Part shown: piece by piece, positions 41,076-49,660 of the stretch
Position numbering within the stretch: position 1 is the stretch's first letter
Layout of the letters: every line of letters starts with the position of its first letter
Source: Novosphingobium sp. 18050
GTDB taxonomy: Bacteria > Pseudomonadota > Alphaproteobacteria > Sphingomonadales > Sphingomonadaceae
NCBI RefSeq assembly: GCF_902706195.1
Contig: NZ_CACSJO010000004.1
Location: 230,495-294,494 of the forward strand
Reading direction: 5' to 3'
Length of the DNA stretch: 64,000 bases
Position numbers and translations under genes: made by a program
The notes under the pieces: generated by a model
Seen by the model: the letters and a program-made list of their open reading frames with translations, nothing else
The model's database searches: none
What the model was told of the DNA's origin: nothing

Positions 41076-41659
41076 TTTTTCTTGCCACTTCCGATGCGCG
41101 GCTCGGTTCCGGCGCGCAGGCGGCCGATGTTCTCGCGGTGCTGGAACAGCACGAGGGCCGCGATCACCGCCAGCACCGTCGCCGCGTCATGTTCCCCCAG
41201 CGCCAGCGCCGCCAGCGGCGCGACCACAGCGGCGGTCATGCCCGCGACCGAGGAAATCTTCGCAGTGGCAAGCAGGCCGAGCCAGGTCAGCGCATAGGCC
41301 AGCCCCACCGGCCACGCGAGGCCGAAGGAAATGCCCGCCATGGTCGCCACGCCCTTGCCGCCCTTGAAACCCAGCCAGACCGGAAAGCAGTGCCCGAGGA
41401 ACGCCCCCAGCCCCGCAAGCGCGGCATAGTCCGGCCACAGGCGGGCGGCGATCAGCACGGCGGCAAGACCCTTGGCAAGGTCGAGCAGGAGCGTTGCCGC
41501 CGCCAGGCCCTTGCGTCCGGTGCGCAGCACGTTCGTCGCGCCGATGTTGCCCGAGCCGATGGAACGCAGGTCTCCTGCGCCGAAAAGGCGGGTGATGATG
41601 AGGCCAAACGGCACAGATCCGAAGGCGTAACCGAGCGCAAGTGCGAGAATCCAGTCCAT
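41072..41659 (-). CDS. plsY: Glycerol-3-phosphate acyltransferase PlsY
   Basis: A 195-residue five-helix membrane enzyme that transfers acyl groups from acyl-phosphate to glycerol-3-P. The conserved cytosolic loops [16 protein letters not shown] (about 34-49), [18 protein letters not shown] (about 89-106) and [10 protein letters not shown] near the C-terminus are all present. Start [19 protein letters not shown] was chosen because membrane helix 1 begins there; a 14-codon upstream extension is unlikely. Confidence 0.94.
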   Translation of the reverse strand: MDWILALALGYAFGSVPFGLIITRLFGAGDLRSIGSGNIGATNVLRTGRKGLAAATLLLDLAKGLAAVLIAARLWPDYAALAGLGAFLGHCFPVWLGFKGGKGVATMAGISFGLAWPVGLAYALTWLGLLATAKISSVAGMTAAVVAPLAALALGEHDAATVLAVIAALVLFQHRENIGRLRAGTEPRIGSGKKK

Positions 41660-41778
41660 ATGCCGGTGCCTTAGCGTCCTATCGAGCCAAGCAGAAGACA
41701 AGTTGCAGCATTCGGCGTTGCTCTGTCCACGTCCGCGCGGTTAACAGGTGGCAAGGCGCAGGGGATGATGCCAAAGAA

Positions 41779-42633
41779 ATGATAATGGCTTCCGATACGA
41801 TCACCGCGCCGCATAACGCAGGCGCCCTTTCGGGTGCGGTCGATCCTTCGGCGCCGATCCTGCTGTTCGATTCGGGCGTCGGCGGCCTCACCGTGCTGGA
41901 GGAAGTGCGCAAGGCTGTTCCCGATGCGCCGATCATCTACGCCGCCGACACCGCCGGCCTGCCCTATGGCACCAAGACCGAGGCGCAGGTCGCCGCGCGT
42001 GTCGCCGGCCTGCTCGGCCGCATGACCGAGCGGTTCCGCCCGCGCCTGGTCTGCATCGCCTGCAACACCGCCTCGACAATCGCCTTGGGCATGGTCCGCG
42101 AAGTACTGGAAGTGCCGATCGTTGGCACCGTTCCCGCGATCAAGCCTGCCGCCGCGATGACCCGCACCGGCGTGATCGGCCTGCTCGGCACCGAAGCGAC
42201 CGTTCGGCAGGCCTATGTCGACCGGCTGGAGCAGGAATTCGCCGCCGACAAGCGCCTGCTGCGCCACGGCGCCCCGGGCCTGGTCGAAGCGGCCGAGGCC
42301 AAGCTGCGCGGCGAACCCGTCGATCCCGCCGTCATCGAACATGCTGCCAACGCGCTGCGCAGCCAGCCGGGCGGCGAGCGGATCGACACGGTCGTGCTGG
42401 CCTGCACCCACTTCCCGCTGGTCGAGGAAGAACTGTCCCGCGCCTTCGGTCCGGGCGTGCGTTTCGTCCACGGCGCACAAGGGATTGCGCGCCAGATTGC
42501 GCGCCTGATGGCGGGACAGGAATACGCTCGCCAAGCACCTGACATGGCGCTATTTACGGGGGCGGGAGACGTTCCCGATGCGTACCGCTCCAAGCTGGCG
42601 CAATACGGGTTGCTTGAGGTTCAGAAATTTTGA
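41779..42633 (+). CDS. murI: Glutamate racemase
   Basis: Supplies D-glutamate for peptidoglycan. About 284 residues. The two catalytic cysteines are C95 (VCIACNTAS) and the one in VVLACTHFPLVEE; LLFDSGVGGLTVLEEV (28-43) is the conserved first strand. Two nearby ATGs (MIM) are possible starts. The stop is overlapped by the TTG start of the next gene (TTGA). Confidence 0.95.
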   Translation: MIMASDTITAPHNAGALSGAVDPSAPILLFDSGVGGLTVLEEVRKAVPDAPIIYAADTAGLPYGTKTEAQVAARVAGLLGRMTERFRPRLVCIACNTASTIALGMVREVLEVPIVGTVPAIKPAAAMTRTGVIGLLGTEATVRQAYVDRLEQEFAADKRLLRHGAPGLVEAAEAKLRGEPVDPAVIEHAANALRSQPGGERIDTVVLACTHFPLVEEELSRAFGPGVRFVHGAQGIARQIARLMAGQEYARQAPDMALFTGAGDVPDAYRSKLAQYGLLEVQKF

Positions 42634-43454
42634 CGCGGCGACTGAATATATGGTTGTTGTCGGCACTGCTTATCATCGGAATTCCCTACTACTGGTACCT
42701 GGTCGATCCGGGTGCCGGCCCGGGGGCTACCGAACCGAGGGCAAAGCCGGTGACGATAGCCCAGCTTCGCGCGCTCGCTGCAGCGCCCGAAGGCCAACGC
42801 CCTGTCGCGGTGCGGGTAGAGACGGTGGGGCTGCGCTACAGTTCGCGCAACATTCTGGTGGCGGGCACGGGGCTGCGCACAGTGCCGAACACGGTCCGCG
42901 CCTATGAGCTCGTCGTGCCCGGCAGCGGCCCGATCGTGATTGATGCAGGCACATCCCTCAAGGCTGCCCGGACCCTCGATTTCGAATGGTTCAGCGAGGC
43001 AGCGCAGGCTCGTGTCGAGCTTGCCCGGCAGCGGGCCAGCCACACCGTCATGCTGTCGGACAGGCCCTCCCATAACGGCGGACACGCCCCCGGCTCGCAG
43101 CGCACCGGGCCCGAACTGCTGCCACTGCGCGGCCCCCCTTATGCCCTGGCTCCCGGCGTAGTGATGATCCCCGCAAGCGGACTGCGCCCCGGCAGCTTCA
43201 TGCTCTACGCATGGCTCGAGGACGGGCGCGAATACCTGTTTACCGGCGATGTAGCAAAAACAGGCGCGAACTGGCAGGATCTGCTTCCCCCGGCCCGCTT
43301 CGCGACGCGCGGCGACCCTGCCAGCTATCGCGGCGAAACCCTCTCGTGGTTGATGACGATCAATGCGCTCCACCGCGCCGCGCCGCAGATGGCCGTCATC
43401 GCCGGACACGACCCGGCGAAAGTTCCGTTTTCCGCAGGCACGTTTTCCGATTAG
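42630..43454 (+). CDS. Membrane-anchored, metallo-beta-lactamase-fold-like protein
   Basis: A 274-residue protein with one N-terminal membrane helix (about 6-24). The rest has segments that resemble a beta-lactamase fold: ELVVPGSGPIVIDAGTS, FLFTGDVAKTGANW-like (EYLFTGDVAKTGANW) and VIAGHDPAKVPF. The canonical HxHxDH motif is missing; the corresponding region reads LSDRPSHNGGHAP. Metal binding is therefore doubtful. Starts at TTG overlapping the murI stop, implying coupling. Function unknown; the assignment to the fold is tentative. Confidence 0.65.
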   Translation: MTRRLNIWLLSALLIIGIPYYWYLVDPGAGPGATEPRAKPVTIAQLRALAAAPEGQRPVAVRVETVGLRYSSRNILVAGTGLRTVPNTVRAYELVVPGSGPIVIDAGTSLKAARTLDFEWFSEAAQARVELARQRASHTVMLSDRPSHNGGHAPGSQRTGPELLPLRGPPYALAPGVVMIPASGLRPGSFMLYAWLEDGREYLFTGDVAKTGANWQDLLPPARFATRGDPASYRGETLSWLMTINALHRAAPQMAVIAGHDPAKVPFSAGTFSD

Positions 43455-43569
43455 ACCCTTGGCATAAGCAACTGGCAAAGAATGACGCGATACGCTATTG
43501 GCCGCCGGAAAAGCTAACCCGGCGCCGATAGGGCGCACAGGACAAGCAACGCAGGACACAGTCTCAACC

Positions 43570-44784
43570 GTGAACTACGAACACATATTCGACCAGGCGA
43601 TTGAGCGGCTCCATTCGGAAGGCCGCTACCGGGTATTCATCGACATCCTGCGCAACAAGGGTGCCTATCCCAACGCGCGCTGTTTTGCCGGCCACAACGG
43701 TCCCAAGCCGATCACGGTCTGGTGTTCGAACGATTATCTCGCCATGGGGCAGCACCCCAAGGTAATCGAAGCCATGGAAGAAGCGTTGCACGATGTCGGC
43801 GCAGGCTCCGGCGGCACCCGCAACATCGGTGGCAACACGCACTACCATATCGAGCTTGAGCACGAGCTGGCCGACCTGCACGGCAAGCAGGGCGCGCTAC
43901 TGTTCACTTCGGGCTACGTCTCGAACGACGCCACGCTGTCGACCCTTGCCAAGCTGCTGCCGGGCTGCGTGATATTCTCGGACGAGCTGAACCACGCCAG
44001 CATGATTGCGGGTATCCGCAATTCGGGCTGCGAAAAGAAGGTCTGGCGCCACAACGATCTCGAGCATCTCGAGCAGCTGCTGGCCGAAACCGATGACAGC
44101 CTCCCCAAGCTGATTGCCTTCGAATCGGTCTATTCGATGGACGGCGACATCGCACCGATCCACGCGATCTGCGACCTGGCGGACAAGTACAACGCCCTCA
44201 CCTACATCGACGAGGTCCACGCGGTCGGCATGTATGGTCCGCGCGGCGGCGGCATCACCGACCGTGACGAGGCCGCTCACCGCATCGATATCATCGAGGG
44301 TACGCTGGGCAAGGCGTTCGGCGTGATGGGCGGCTACATCGCCACCAACACCAAGATCATCGACTGCATCCGTTCCTACGCGCCGGGCTTCATCTTCACG
44401 ACGTCGCTATCGCCGGTTCTGGTCGCGGGCGTGCTGGCCTCGGTCAAGCACCTGAAAAGCTCCAGCGCGGAACGTGATGGCCAGCAGCGTTCGGCAGCAA
44501 TGATGAAGCAGATGTTTCGCGATGCGGGCCTGCCGGTCATGGATTCCACCACGCATATCGTTCCGCTCATGGTCGGCGACCCGGTGCGCGCCAAGCAGAT
44601 CAGCGACATCCTGCTCGCCGAATACGGCGCCTATGTGCAGCCGATCAATTACCCCACCGTACCGCGTGGAACCGAACGCCTGCGCTTCACGCCCGGCCCG
44701 GCCCACACCGACGAGATGATGCGCGACCTCACGCAGGCTCTTGTCGAAATCTGGGAACGGCTGGAGATGCGCGAAGCCGCATAA
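43570..44784 (+). CDS. hemA: 5-aminolevulinate synthase
   Basis: A 404-residue PLP enzyme that condenses glycine with succinyl-CoA, the first step of haem and corrin synthesis in alphaproteobacteria. PLP-Lys lies in [32 protein letters not shown] and [10 protein letters not shown] are conserved. The start is GTG in GTGAACTACGAACAC (VNYEHIF), matching other family members; the upstream open frame is not conserved. Succinyl-CoA can come from the propionate genes in this window. Confidence 0.96.
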   Translation: MNYEHIFDQAIERLHSEGRYRVFIDILRNKGAYPNARCFAGHNGPKPITVWCSNDYLAMGQHPKVIEAMEEALHDVGAGSGGTRNIGGNTHYHIELEHELADLHGKQGALLFTSGYVSNDATLSTLAKLLPGCVIFSDELNHASMIAGIRNSGCEKKVWRHNDLEHLEQLLAETDDSLPKLIAFESVYSMDGDIAPIHAICDLADKYNALTYIDEVHAVGMYGPRGGGITDRDEAAHRIDIIEGTLGKAFGVMGGYIATNTKIIDCIRSYAPGFIFTTSLSPVLVAGVLASVKHLKSSSAERDGQQRSAAMMKQMFRDAGLPVMDSTTHIVPLMVGDPVRAKQISDILLAEYGAYVQPINYPTVPRGTERLRFTPGPAHTDEMMRDLTQALVEIWERLEMREAA

Positions 44785-44790
44785 CGTCTT

Positions 44791-44819
44791 CCAGCTGCCA
44801 CCTGACGGTGGCAGTCTGG
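44791..44819 (+). terminator. Hairpin downstream of hemA
   Basis: Perfect 8-bp stem CTGCCACC / GGTGGCAG with a 4-nt loop, extended by CCAG/CTGG around one bulged base, 7 nt after the hemA stop. No T-run. Confidence 0.45.
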
Positions 44820-44884
44820 ATGGACGGGCGGCGGCGCACCTGCATCGCAGACACCAATAGCGGCAGCCCGAAAGGGAGGCCTTC

Positions 44885-46051
44885 GTGACGATCATCCGCC
44901 CCGTTCGCTGGGAACTGCGGGACAATCCCGAGCATCGCCGCTTCGTCGCCGAGCGCCTGATTGCGCTCAAGGCCGGACTTCAGGAACAGGTCCACGCCGC
45001 CACCAGCGAGCATTCGCTGCGACTTGCGACCTGGAACATCATGCATTTCGGGGATGGCGGCGCCTATGATCGCAGCACCGAATCGATGCTCTACATCGCC
45101 GAGATCATCGATCATTTCGACCTCGTCGCGGTGCAGGAGGTCAATGAGAACATCGACAGGCTCGAAGAGCTGATCGCCAAATACCTCGGCTCTGGATGGG
45201 ACTATCTGGTCACCGACGTCGTCGAGGGCAGCGCCGGCAACAACGAGCGCCTCGCCTTCCTTTACCGTACCGGCAAGGTCCAGTTCTGCCGCGAAGTGGG
45301 CGAGATCGTGTTGCCGACGGGCGACGAGATCGCGGCGCCTGGAGCCGACGGATCGAACGCCGTCCTCCAGTTCGCACGCACCCCGTTCAGCGTATCCTTC
45401 CGCGCCGGCTGGCTGCGCTTCAAGCTGTGCACCGTGCACATCCATTACGGCAAGGACCAGTCGCAGGGTTCGCCCGACATGGTCCGCCGCCGCGAGGAGA
45501 TCGCCAAGGTGGCGGGCCTCCTCGCAAAGCGGCAGGAGCACGAGCGGCTTGCCGGCGAAAAGCGCGCCGCCGTCTGGGCGGACCCGAAGGAAGGCGGCTG
45601 GAACGCCAACTACATTCTGCTGGGCGACTTCAACATCGTCTCGCCCGAGCATGAAACGATGCGGGCCCTGACGGACGCCGGTTTCACCGTGCAAGACAAG
45701 GACCACGCCGATATCGCCGGCAGCGGCAAGCATTACGACCAGATCGCCCACAAGACGGGCCACCCCGGCTTCAAGGCGCACGATTCCGGCGTGTTCGACA
45801 TGTTCGGCTATGTCTACCGCGACGAGGATGCCGGGCACTACGTCGACAGGGCCCGCCTCGAGGTGCTGAGCGCGCGCAAGGACCCCAAACCCGGCCAGCC
45901 ACCGCAGCGCACGCGGAACGAGGCTATGGCCTATTTCCGCAGCTATTACCGCAAGCACCAGATGTCGGACCACAAGCTGCTCTGGGCCGAGCTTTGCATC
46001 GATTATGCGAACGACTATCTAGAACGGATCATCGACGAGCCAACCATCTGA
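44885..46051 (+). CDS. Endonuclease/exonuclease/phosphatase-family protein
   Basis: A 388-residue protein. EEP-fold motifs in order: TWNIMHFGD (N51), VAVQEV (E85), NNERLAFLY, VHIHYG, LLGDFNI, HYDQIA and MSDHKLLWAEL (H363). These give a full metal and phosphate site, so it should be a Mg-dependent phosphodiesterase on nucleic acid or small phosphodiesters. No signal peptide. The GTG start follows AGGGAGG at good spacing. Unusually long for the family, with an extra stretch around residues 195-235. Confidence 0.85.
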   Translation: MTIIRPVRWELRDNPEHRRFVAERLIALKAGLQEQVHAATSEHSLRLATWNIMHFGDGGAYDRSTESMLYIAEIIDHFDLVAVQEVNENIDRLEELIAKYLGSGWDYLVTDVVEGSAGNNERLAFLYRTGKVQFCREVGEIVLPTGDEIAAPGADGSNAVLQFARTPFSVSFRAGWLRFKLCTVHIHYGKDQSQGSPDMVRRREEIAKVAGLLAKRQEHERLAGEKRAAVWADPKEGGWNANYILLGDFNIVSPEHETMRALTDAGFTVQDKDHADIAGSGKHYDQIAHKTGHPGFKAHDSGVFDMFGYVYRDEDAGHYVDRARLEVLSARKDPKPGQPPQRTRNEAMAYFRSYYRKHQMSDHKLLWAELCIDYANDYLERIIDEPTI

Positions 46052-46235
46052 AGCGCGTTCGGCGCGGCGCGCTTTCGCAATTGTAAGATATTCTATCGGG
46101 AAATGCCCTGCCCCCCGGGTATGAGGCCTTTTTTCCGGGCCCCCGCGTTCCCAAGTGAACGCTCGTTGCCGCGCCCGGTGTTTCGCCGGCCGCCCCTCCC
46201 CCCTTTTTGCAACGTAAAGACCTTGAGGAACATCC

Positions 46236-47336
46236 ATGGCCAAGCTGTTTGAGCCCATCACGCTGGGCGACCTGACGCTCTCCAACCGCATCGTCATCGC
46301 ACCAATGTGCCAATATTCCGCAGAGGAAGGCCGGATGACCGACTGGCATGCCGTCCACCTCGGCAGTCTCGCCCAGTCAGGCGCCGCCCTGCTGACGATC
46401 GAGGCAACCGCCGTAACCCCCGAGGGCCGCATCTCCTACGGCGACGTCGGCCTCTGGGACGATGCCACCGAGGAAGCCATGGCCAAGGTGCTGGAAACGG
46501 TACGCCGCTGGTCGGACATGCCGATCGCGATCCAGCTGGCCCATGCCGGCCGCAAGGCCAGCACCGCCAAGCCCTGGGACGGCGGCGCGCAGATCGCTCC
46601 CGATGCCCCTAACGGCTGGCAGACCCTTTCCGCTTCCGACCTCCCTTTCGAGGCGCATGAGCACCCGCCCGTCGCACTGGACAAGGCAGGCCTTGCCCGC
46701 ATTCGTGACGCCTTTACCGAAGCCACGAAGCGCGCCGCCCGTCTCGGCATCGACGCGGTGCAGATCCACGGCGCGCACGGCTATCTGCTCCACCAGTTCC
46801 TTTCGCCGCTCTCCAACCAGCGCACCGACGAATATGGCGGCAGCCTGGAGAACCGCCTGCGCTTCCCGCTTGAGATTTTCGACGCGGTGCGCGCTGCTTT
46901 CCCCGCCGAGAAGCCGGTGACGGTGCGAGTCTCGGGCACCGACTGGGTCGAGGGCGGCTGGGACGCCGAACAGACCGTGGCCTTCGCCAAGGCGCTCGAA
47001 GCACGAGGTGCCGCAGCGATCCACATCTCCAGCGGCGGCCTCGATATAGGCCAGAAGATTCCGGTCGGACCCAACTATCAGGTCCCGCTCGCCCGCGCCG
47101 TGAAGGAGGCCGTCAACATGCCCGTGGTGACCGTCGGTCTCATCACCGAGCCGGAACAGGCCGAGGCGATCATTGCCACTGGCGAGGCCGACATGATCGC
47201 CCTCGCCCGCACCGTGCTCTACGATCCGCGCTGGCCCTGGCATGCAGCTGCAGCGCTGGGAGCGAAGATGCCCGTAGCGCCGCAATATCTGCGCAGCCAG
47301 CCCCACCGCGTAAAGGAACTCTTCGTCAAGGCGTGA
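46236..47336 (+). CDS. Old yellow enzyme family ene-reductase (YqjM/NamA-like)
   Basis: A 366-residue FMN flavoprotein. The thermophilic-like/YqjM subclass is indicated by C25 and Y28 in APMCQYSAE and the C-terminal arginine region; substrate-binding H178/H181 lie in IHGAHGYLLHQFLSP, and QLAHAGRKAST is intact. It reduces activated C=C bonds with NAD(P)H. Transcribed alone with a GAGG ribosome site and a strong terminator. The 184-nt gap before it holds no feature I can name. Confidence 0.94.
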   Translation: MAKLFEPITLGDLTLSNRIVIAPMCQYSAEEGRMTDWHAVHLGSLAQSGAALLTIEATAVTPEGRISYGDVGLWDDATEEAMAKVLETVRRWSDMPIAIQLAHAGRKASTAKPWDGGAQIAPDAPNGWQTLSASDLPFEAHEHPPVALDKAGLARIRDAFTEATKRAARLGIDAVQIHGAHGYLLHQFLSPLSNQRTDEYGGSLENRLRFPLEIFDAVRAAFPAEKPVTVRVSGTDWVEGGWDAEQTVAFAKALEARGAAAIHISSGGLDIGQKIPVGPNYQVPLARAVKEAVNMPVVTVGLITEPEQAEAIIATGEADMIALARTVLYDPRWPWHAAAALGAKMPVAPQYLRSQPHRVKELFVKA

Positions 47337-47382
47337 CGGCCATCTCCTCCCTTTCCCGCAAGGAACGGGGATGAACGAAACA

Positions 47383-47420
47383 AAAAAGGCCCCCGGAACC
47401 GCAGTTCCGGGGGCCTTTTT
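47383..47420. terminator. Bidirectional intrinsic terminator between OYE gene and odc
   Basis: Perfect 17-bp inverted repeat, AAAAAGGCCCCCGGAAC and its complement, around a CGCA tetraloop, with T-runs on both strands. It separates two convergent genes. Confidence 0.95.
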
Positions 47421-47435
47421 CAAATCAAGACCGGA

Positions 47436-48644
47436 TCAGCGCAGCGAGACGACATTGTCCGAAACGCGCGGGTCCTTGCGACCGGTATAGAGGCTCGCCA
47501 TCGGCTCGTCTTCGGCCACGACGACTTCGCCGCCGCCGAAACCGTTAAAGGCCGTGCGCATCGCCGCACCGTAGGCACCCAGCATGCCGACTTCGATGAA
47601 GTCGCCTGCCTTGATGTCGGCGGGGAGCATGAAGGGCCCTTCCATGAAATCGGCATCGTCGCAGGTCGGGCCGTAGAACGAGAAGCCCTGAAGCTCCGTC
47701 GAACGTGCGCCCTCACGCGGGATCGCCTTGACGGGGAAGCGCCAAGCCACGTGCGCAGCATCGTAGAGGGCGCCGTAGGCACCGTCATTGATGTACAGCT
47801 CGTCACCGCGGCGCTTCTCGACCTTGACCACCAGCGAGTTGTACTCGGCCGACAGCGCGCGGCCGGGTTCGCACCACAGTTCGGCGTTGTAGGCGATCGG
47901 CAGTGCCTCGAAGTGGCGGTGGATGATCGCGAAGTAATCCTCGAGCGGCGGCGGCTCCATGCCGGGGTAGCACGAGGGGAAACCACCGCCGACATCGATC
48001 ATGTCGATGACGACGCCGGCATCCGCGATCGCGGCGCGTGCGCGCTCCAGCGCCTGGACATAGGCGAAGGGGGTCATCGCCTGCGAACCGACGTGGAAGC
48101 ACAGACCCAGCCAGTCGGCGACCTGACGGGTCGCCTGCAGCAGTTCACCCGCGTCGGCGATATCGATGCCGAACTTCGAGGCGAGGCTCAGTTCCGAATA
48201 TTCCGAGGAAACGCGCAGACGAACGCAGAGACGCAGGTCCCTGGCCGTGTTGCCTTCAGCGTCGGTGGTGGCGGCAACGATCTTCTCGACTTCCTCAAGG
48301 GTGTCGAGGCTGAACGTGCGCACGCCGTGCTGGAAATAGGCTTCGCGGATCGCGCTCGCGGTTTTGACCGGGTGCATGAAGCACAGGGTCGCGTCGGGGA
48401 GCGTCGCGCGCACCATCCGCACCTCGGTGATCGAGGCGACGTCGTAGTGCGAGATACCGTTGTCCCACAGGATCTGGATCAGATCGGGCGAGGGATTGGC
48501 CTTCACGGCATAGAGCGACTTACCCGGAAACTTCGTGGCGAAGAAACGGGCAGCGCGCGCAGCAGCGTGCGGGCGATTGATAATCACAGGTTCGTCCGGC
48601 GAAAGGGTGCCAGCTACAACCGATGCATCAGGATAAATGTGCAA
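47436..48644 (-). CDS. odc: Ornithine/lysine-type decarboxylase (alanine-racemase fold)
   Basis: A 402-residue fold-III PLP decarboxylase, making putrescine (or cadaverine/diaminopropane-type diamines). PLP-Lys K48 in YAVKANPSPD, glycine loop DVGGGFPSCYPG, EPGRALSAE and catalytic C328 in YGPTCDDAD match eukaryotic-like bacterial ODCs. The first codon that gives the family N-terminus is TTG (HIYPDASVVAGTLSPDEP), eight nt after GGGGG. The mRNA leader can bury that ribosome site. Product feeds the carboxyspermidine genes upstream on the same strand. Confidence 0.93.
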   Translation of the reverse strand: MHIYPDASVVAGTLSPDEPVIINRPHAAARAARFFATKFPGKSLYAVKANPSPDLIQILWDNGISHYDVASITEVRMVRATLPDATLCFMHPVKTASAIREAYFQHGVRTFSLDTLEEVEKIVAATTDAEGNTARDLRLCVRLRVSSEYSELSLASKFGIDIADAGELLQATRQVADWLGLCFHVGSQAMTPFAYVQALERARAAIADAGVVIDMIDVGGGFPSCYPGMEPPPLEDYFAIIHRHFEALPIAYNAELWCEPGRALSAEYNSLVVKVEKRRGDELYINDGAYGALYDAAHVAWRFPVKAIPREGARSTELQGFSFYGPTCDDADFMEGPFMLPADIKAGDFIEVGMLGAYGAAMRTAFNGFGGGEVVVAEDEPMASLYTGRKDPRVSDNVVSLR

Positions 48645-48649
48645 TTCAA

Positions 48650-48715
48650 GGGACCCCCAAACGGTGTGTTAACAACAAGAGCTGCCTTGCGGTTTGGAAG
48701 TCCCCATGGGGCAGC
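48650..48715 (-). promoter_or_regulatory. Structured 5' leader of odc with sequestered ribosome binding site
   Basis: In the minus-strand RNA a 13-bp uninterrupted helix (two G-U pairs) joins GGGACTTCCAAAC (48692-48704) to GTTTGGGGGTCCC (48650-48662). The GGGGG ribosome site lies inside the second arm, directly before the TTG start. A second helix, GCTGCC (48710-48715) with GGCAGC (48681-48686), interleaves with the first, giving a pseudoknot or two exclusive folds. A 12-codon ORF starts at the 5' arm. An alphaproteobacterial leader RNA upstream of ornithine decarboxylase (speF family) has been described; membership here is untested. In the further 300 nt up to the YbjN gene stop (to 49013) I see no gene or clear promoter. 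Confidence 0.6.
48669..48707 (-). CDS. Possible 12-codon leader peptide in the odc leader
   Basis: ATG followed by codons for GTSKPQGSSCC and TAA. Its first codons are the 5' arm of the helix that hides the odc ribosome site, so translation through it would open the helix. There is no good ribosome site before it. Coding is plausible, not shown. Confidence 0.3.
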   Translation of the reverse strand: MGTSKPQGSSCC

Positions 48716-49013
48716 GAGGGGCCGGATATAGGGCTGCGTTCCCGAATCGCAAGTAAAAATAAACCCCCTTCACAAAAACGTCACATAGCGTCGTAAAACG
48801 CCCGAAACGCTGGGAATTTGCGCCATTTTTACAGCCGATTACAGAAGCTTGAATAGCCCTTCTCCGTAGCACCCGGCAATTCCCGAACATAGGCCCAGGA
48901 CGGTTATCAAGGTCCGCAACGGCCATGGCCGCCACATCGCTCCCGGCGATTCGCAGTAAGCGGGATTGATCGCCACTTACGCGCGGTAGACTGCAGATCG
49001 CCTACAGTGTGCT

Positions 49014-49577
49014 TCAGGTTTTGTCCGTAACGCCACCGGCCGCTTCGTCCTCGTCCTCAGCCTTGCTGTCGGCCGCAGCCATGGCATCGTTGGCGGCATC
49101 GGGCGCAATATCGAGCAGCACGGCCAGGTTCTCACGCAGGTTCTGCATCGTGATGCCGTGGTCGAGAATGACGTAGCGCGTTACGCCCAGCATCTTGGCG
49201 TCCTCGTCGAACCACATCGTAATCGAGGAGCGATTGAGATTGGCGTTGTTGAGGCGGGCATAATCGATGCTGTCGCACTCGTAGCGAACTTGCATCATGA
49301 CGCCGCTGCACCCCGATGGCTCGCAGGCGGTGCCGACGAGGACGTAGACCAGCCCGTCGGCATTCGCCGCGCGCAAGCTGACATCAACCTCGTCGCCGTC
49401 GCCCCAGATGCGCTCTTTCTCGACCTTGTGGCCCGGCAAGGAGCCGACGATGACCTTGAGGTCCGTGAGATTGACCGACATGCGCAGCGCACGCGCATCG
49501 TAGGCCTGCGCGGCCGCTGACTGGACACCGAACAGACAGGCCAAAGCCGCAAGCGTGGAGAAAACAATTCGATGCAT
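49014..49577 (-). CDS. Exported YbjN-domain protein
   Basis: A 187-residue protein with a signal peptide (MHRIVFSTLAALACLFGVQSAAAQ). The YbjN-type fold is recognisable in DLKVIVGSLPGHKVEKERIWG, VYVLVGTACEPSGCSGVMMQVRYECD-like strands (read with care) and TRYVILDHGITMQNLRENLAVLL. The C-terminus is acidic (KAEDEDEAAGG). YbjN domains are small adaptor/chaperone-like folds with no known catalysis. It is 83 nt after the polyamine decarboxylase gene and before the odc leader. Confidence 0.75.
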   Translation of the reverse strand: MHRIVFSTLAALACLFGVQSAAAQAYDARALRMSVNLTDLKVIVGSLPGHKVEKERIWGDGDEVDVSLRAANADGLVYVLVGTACEPSGCSGVMMQVRYECDSIDYARLNNANLNRSSITMWFDEDAKMLGVTRYVILDHGITMQNLRENLAVLLDIAPDAANDAMAAADSKAEDEDEAAGGVTDKT

Positions 49578-49660
49578 GCGAGCCCCTTCGATTCGACCGG
49601 CGAGTAGTATCGCAGCCAATCGAAGGGGCAACTGCCGGAGGACGAAAGAAATTTCCCGTA

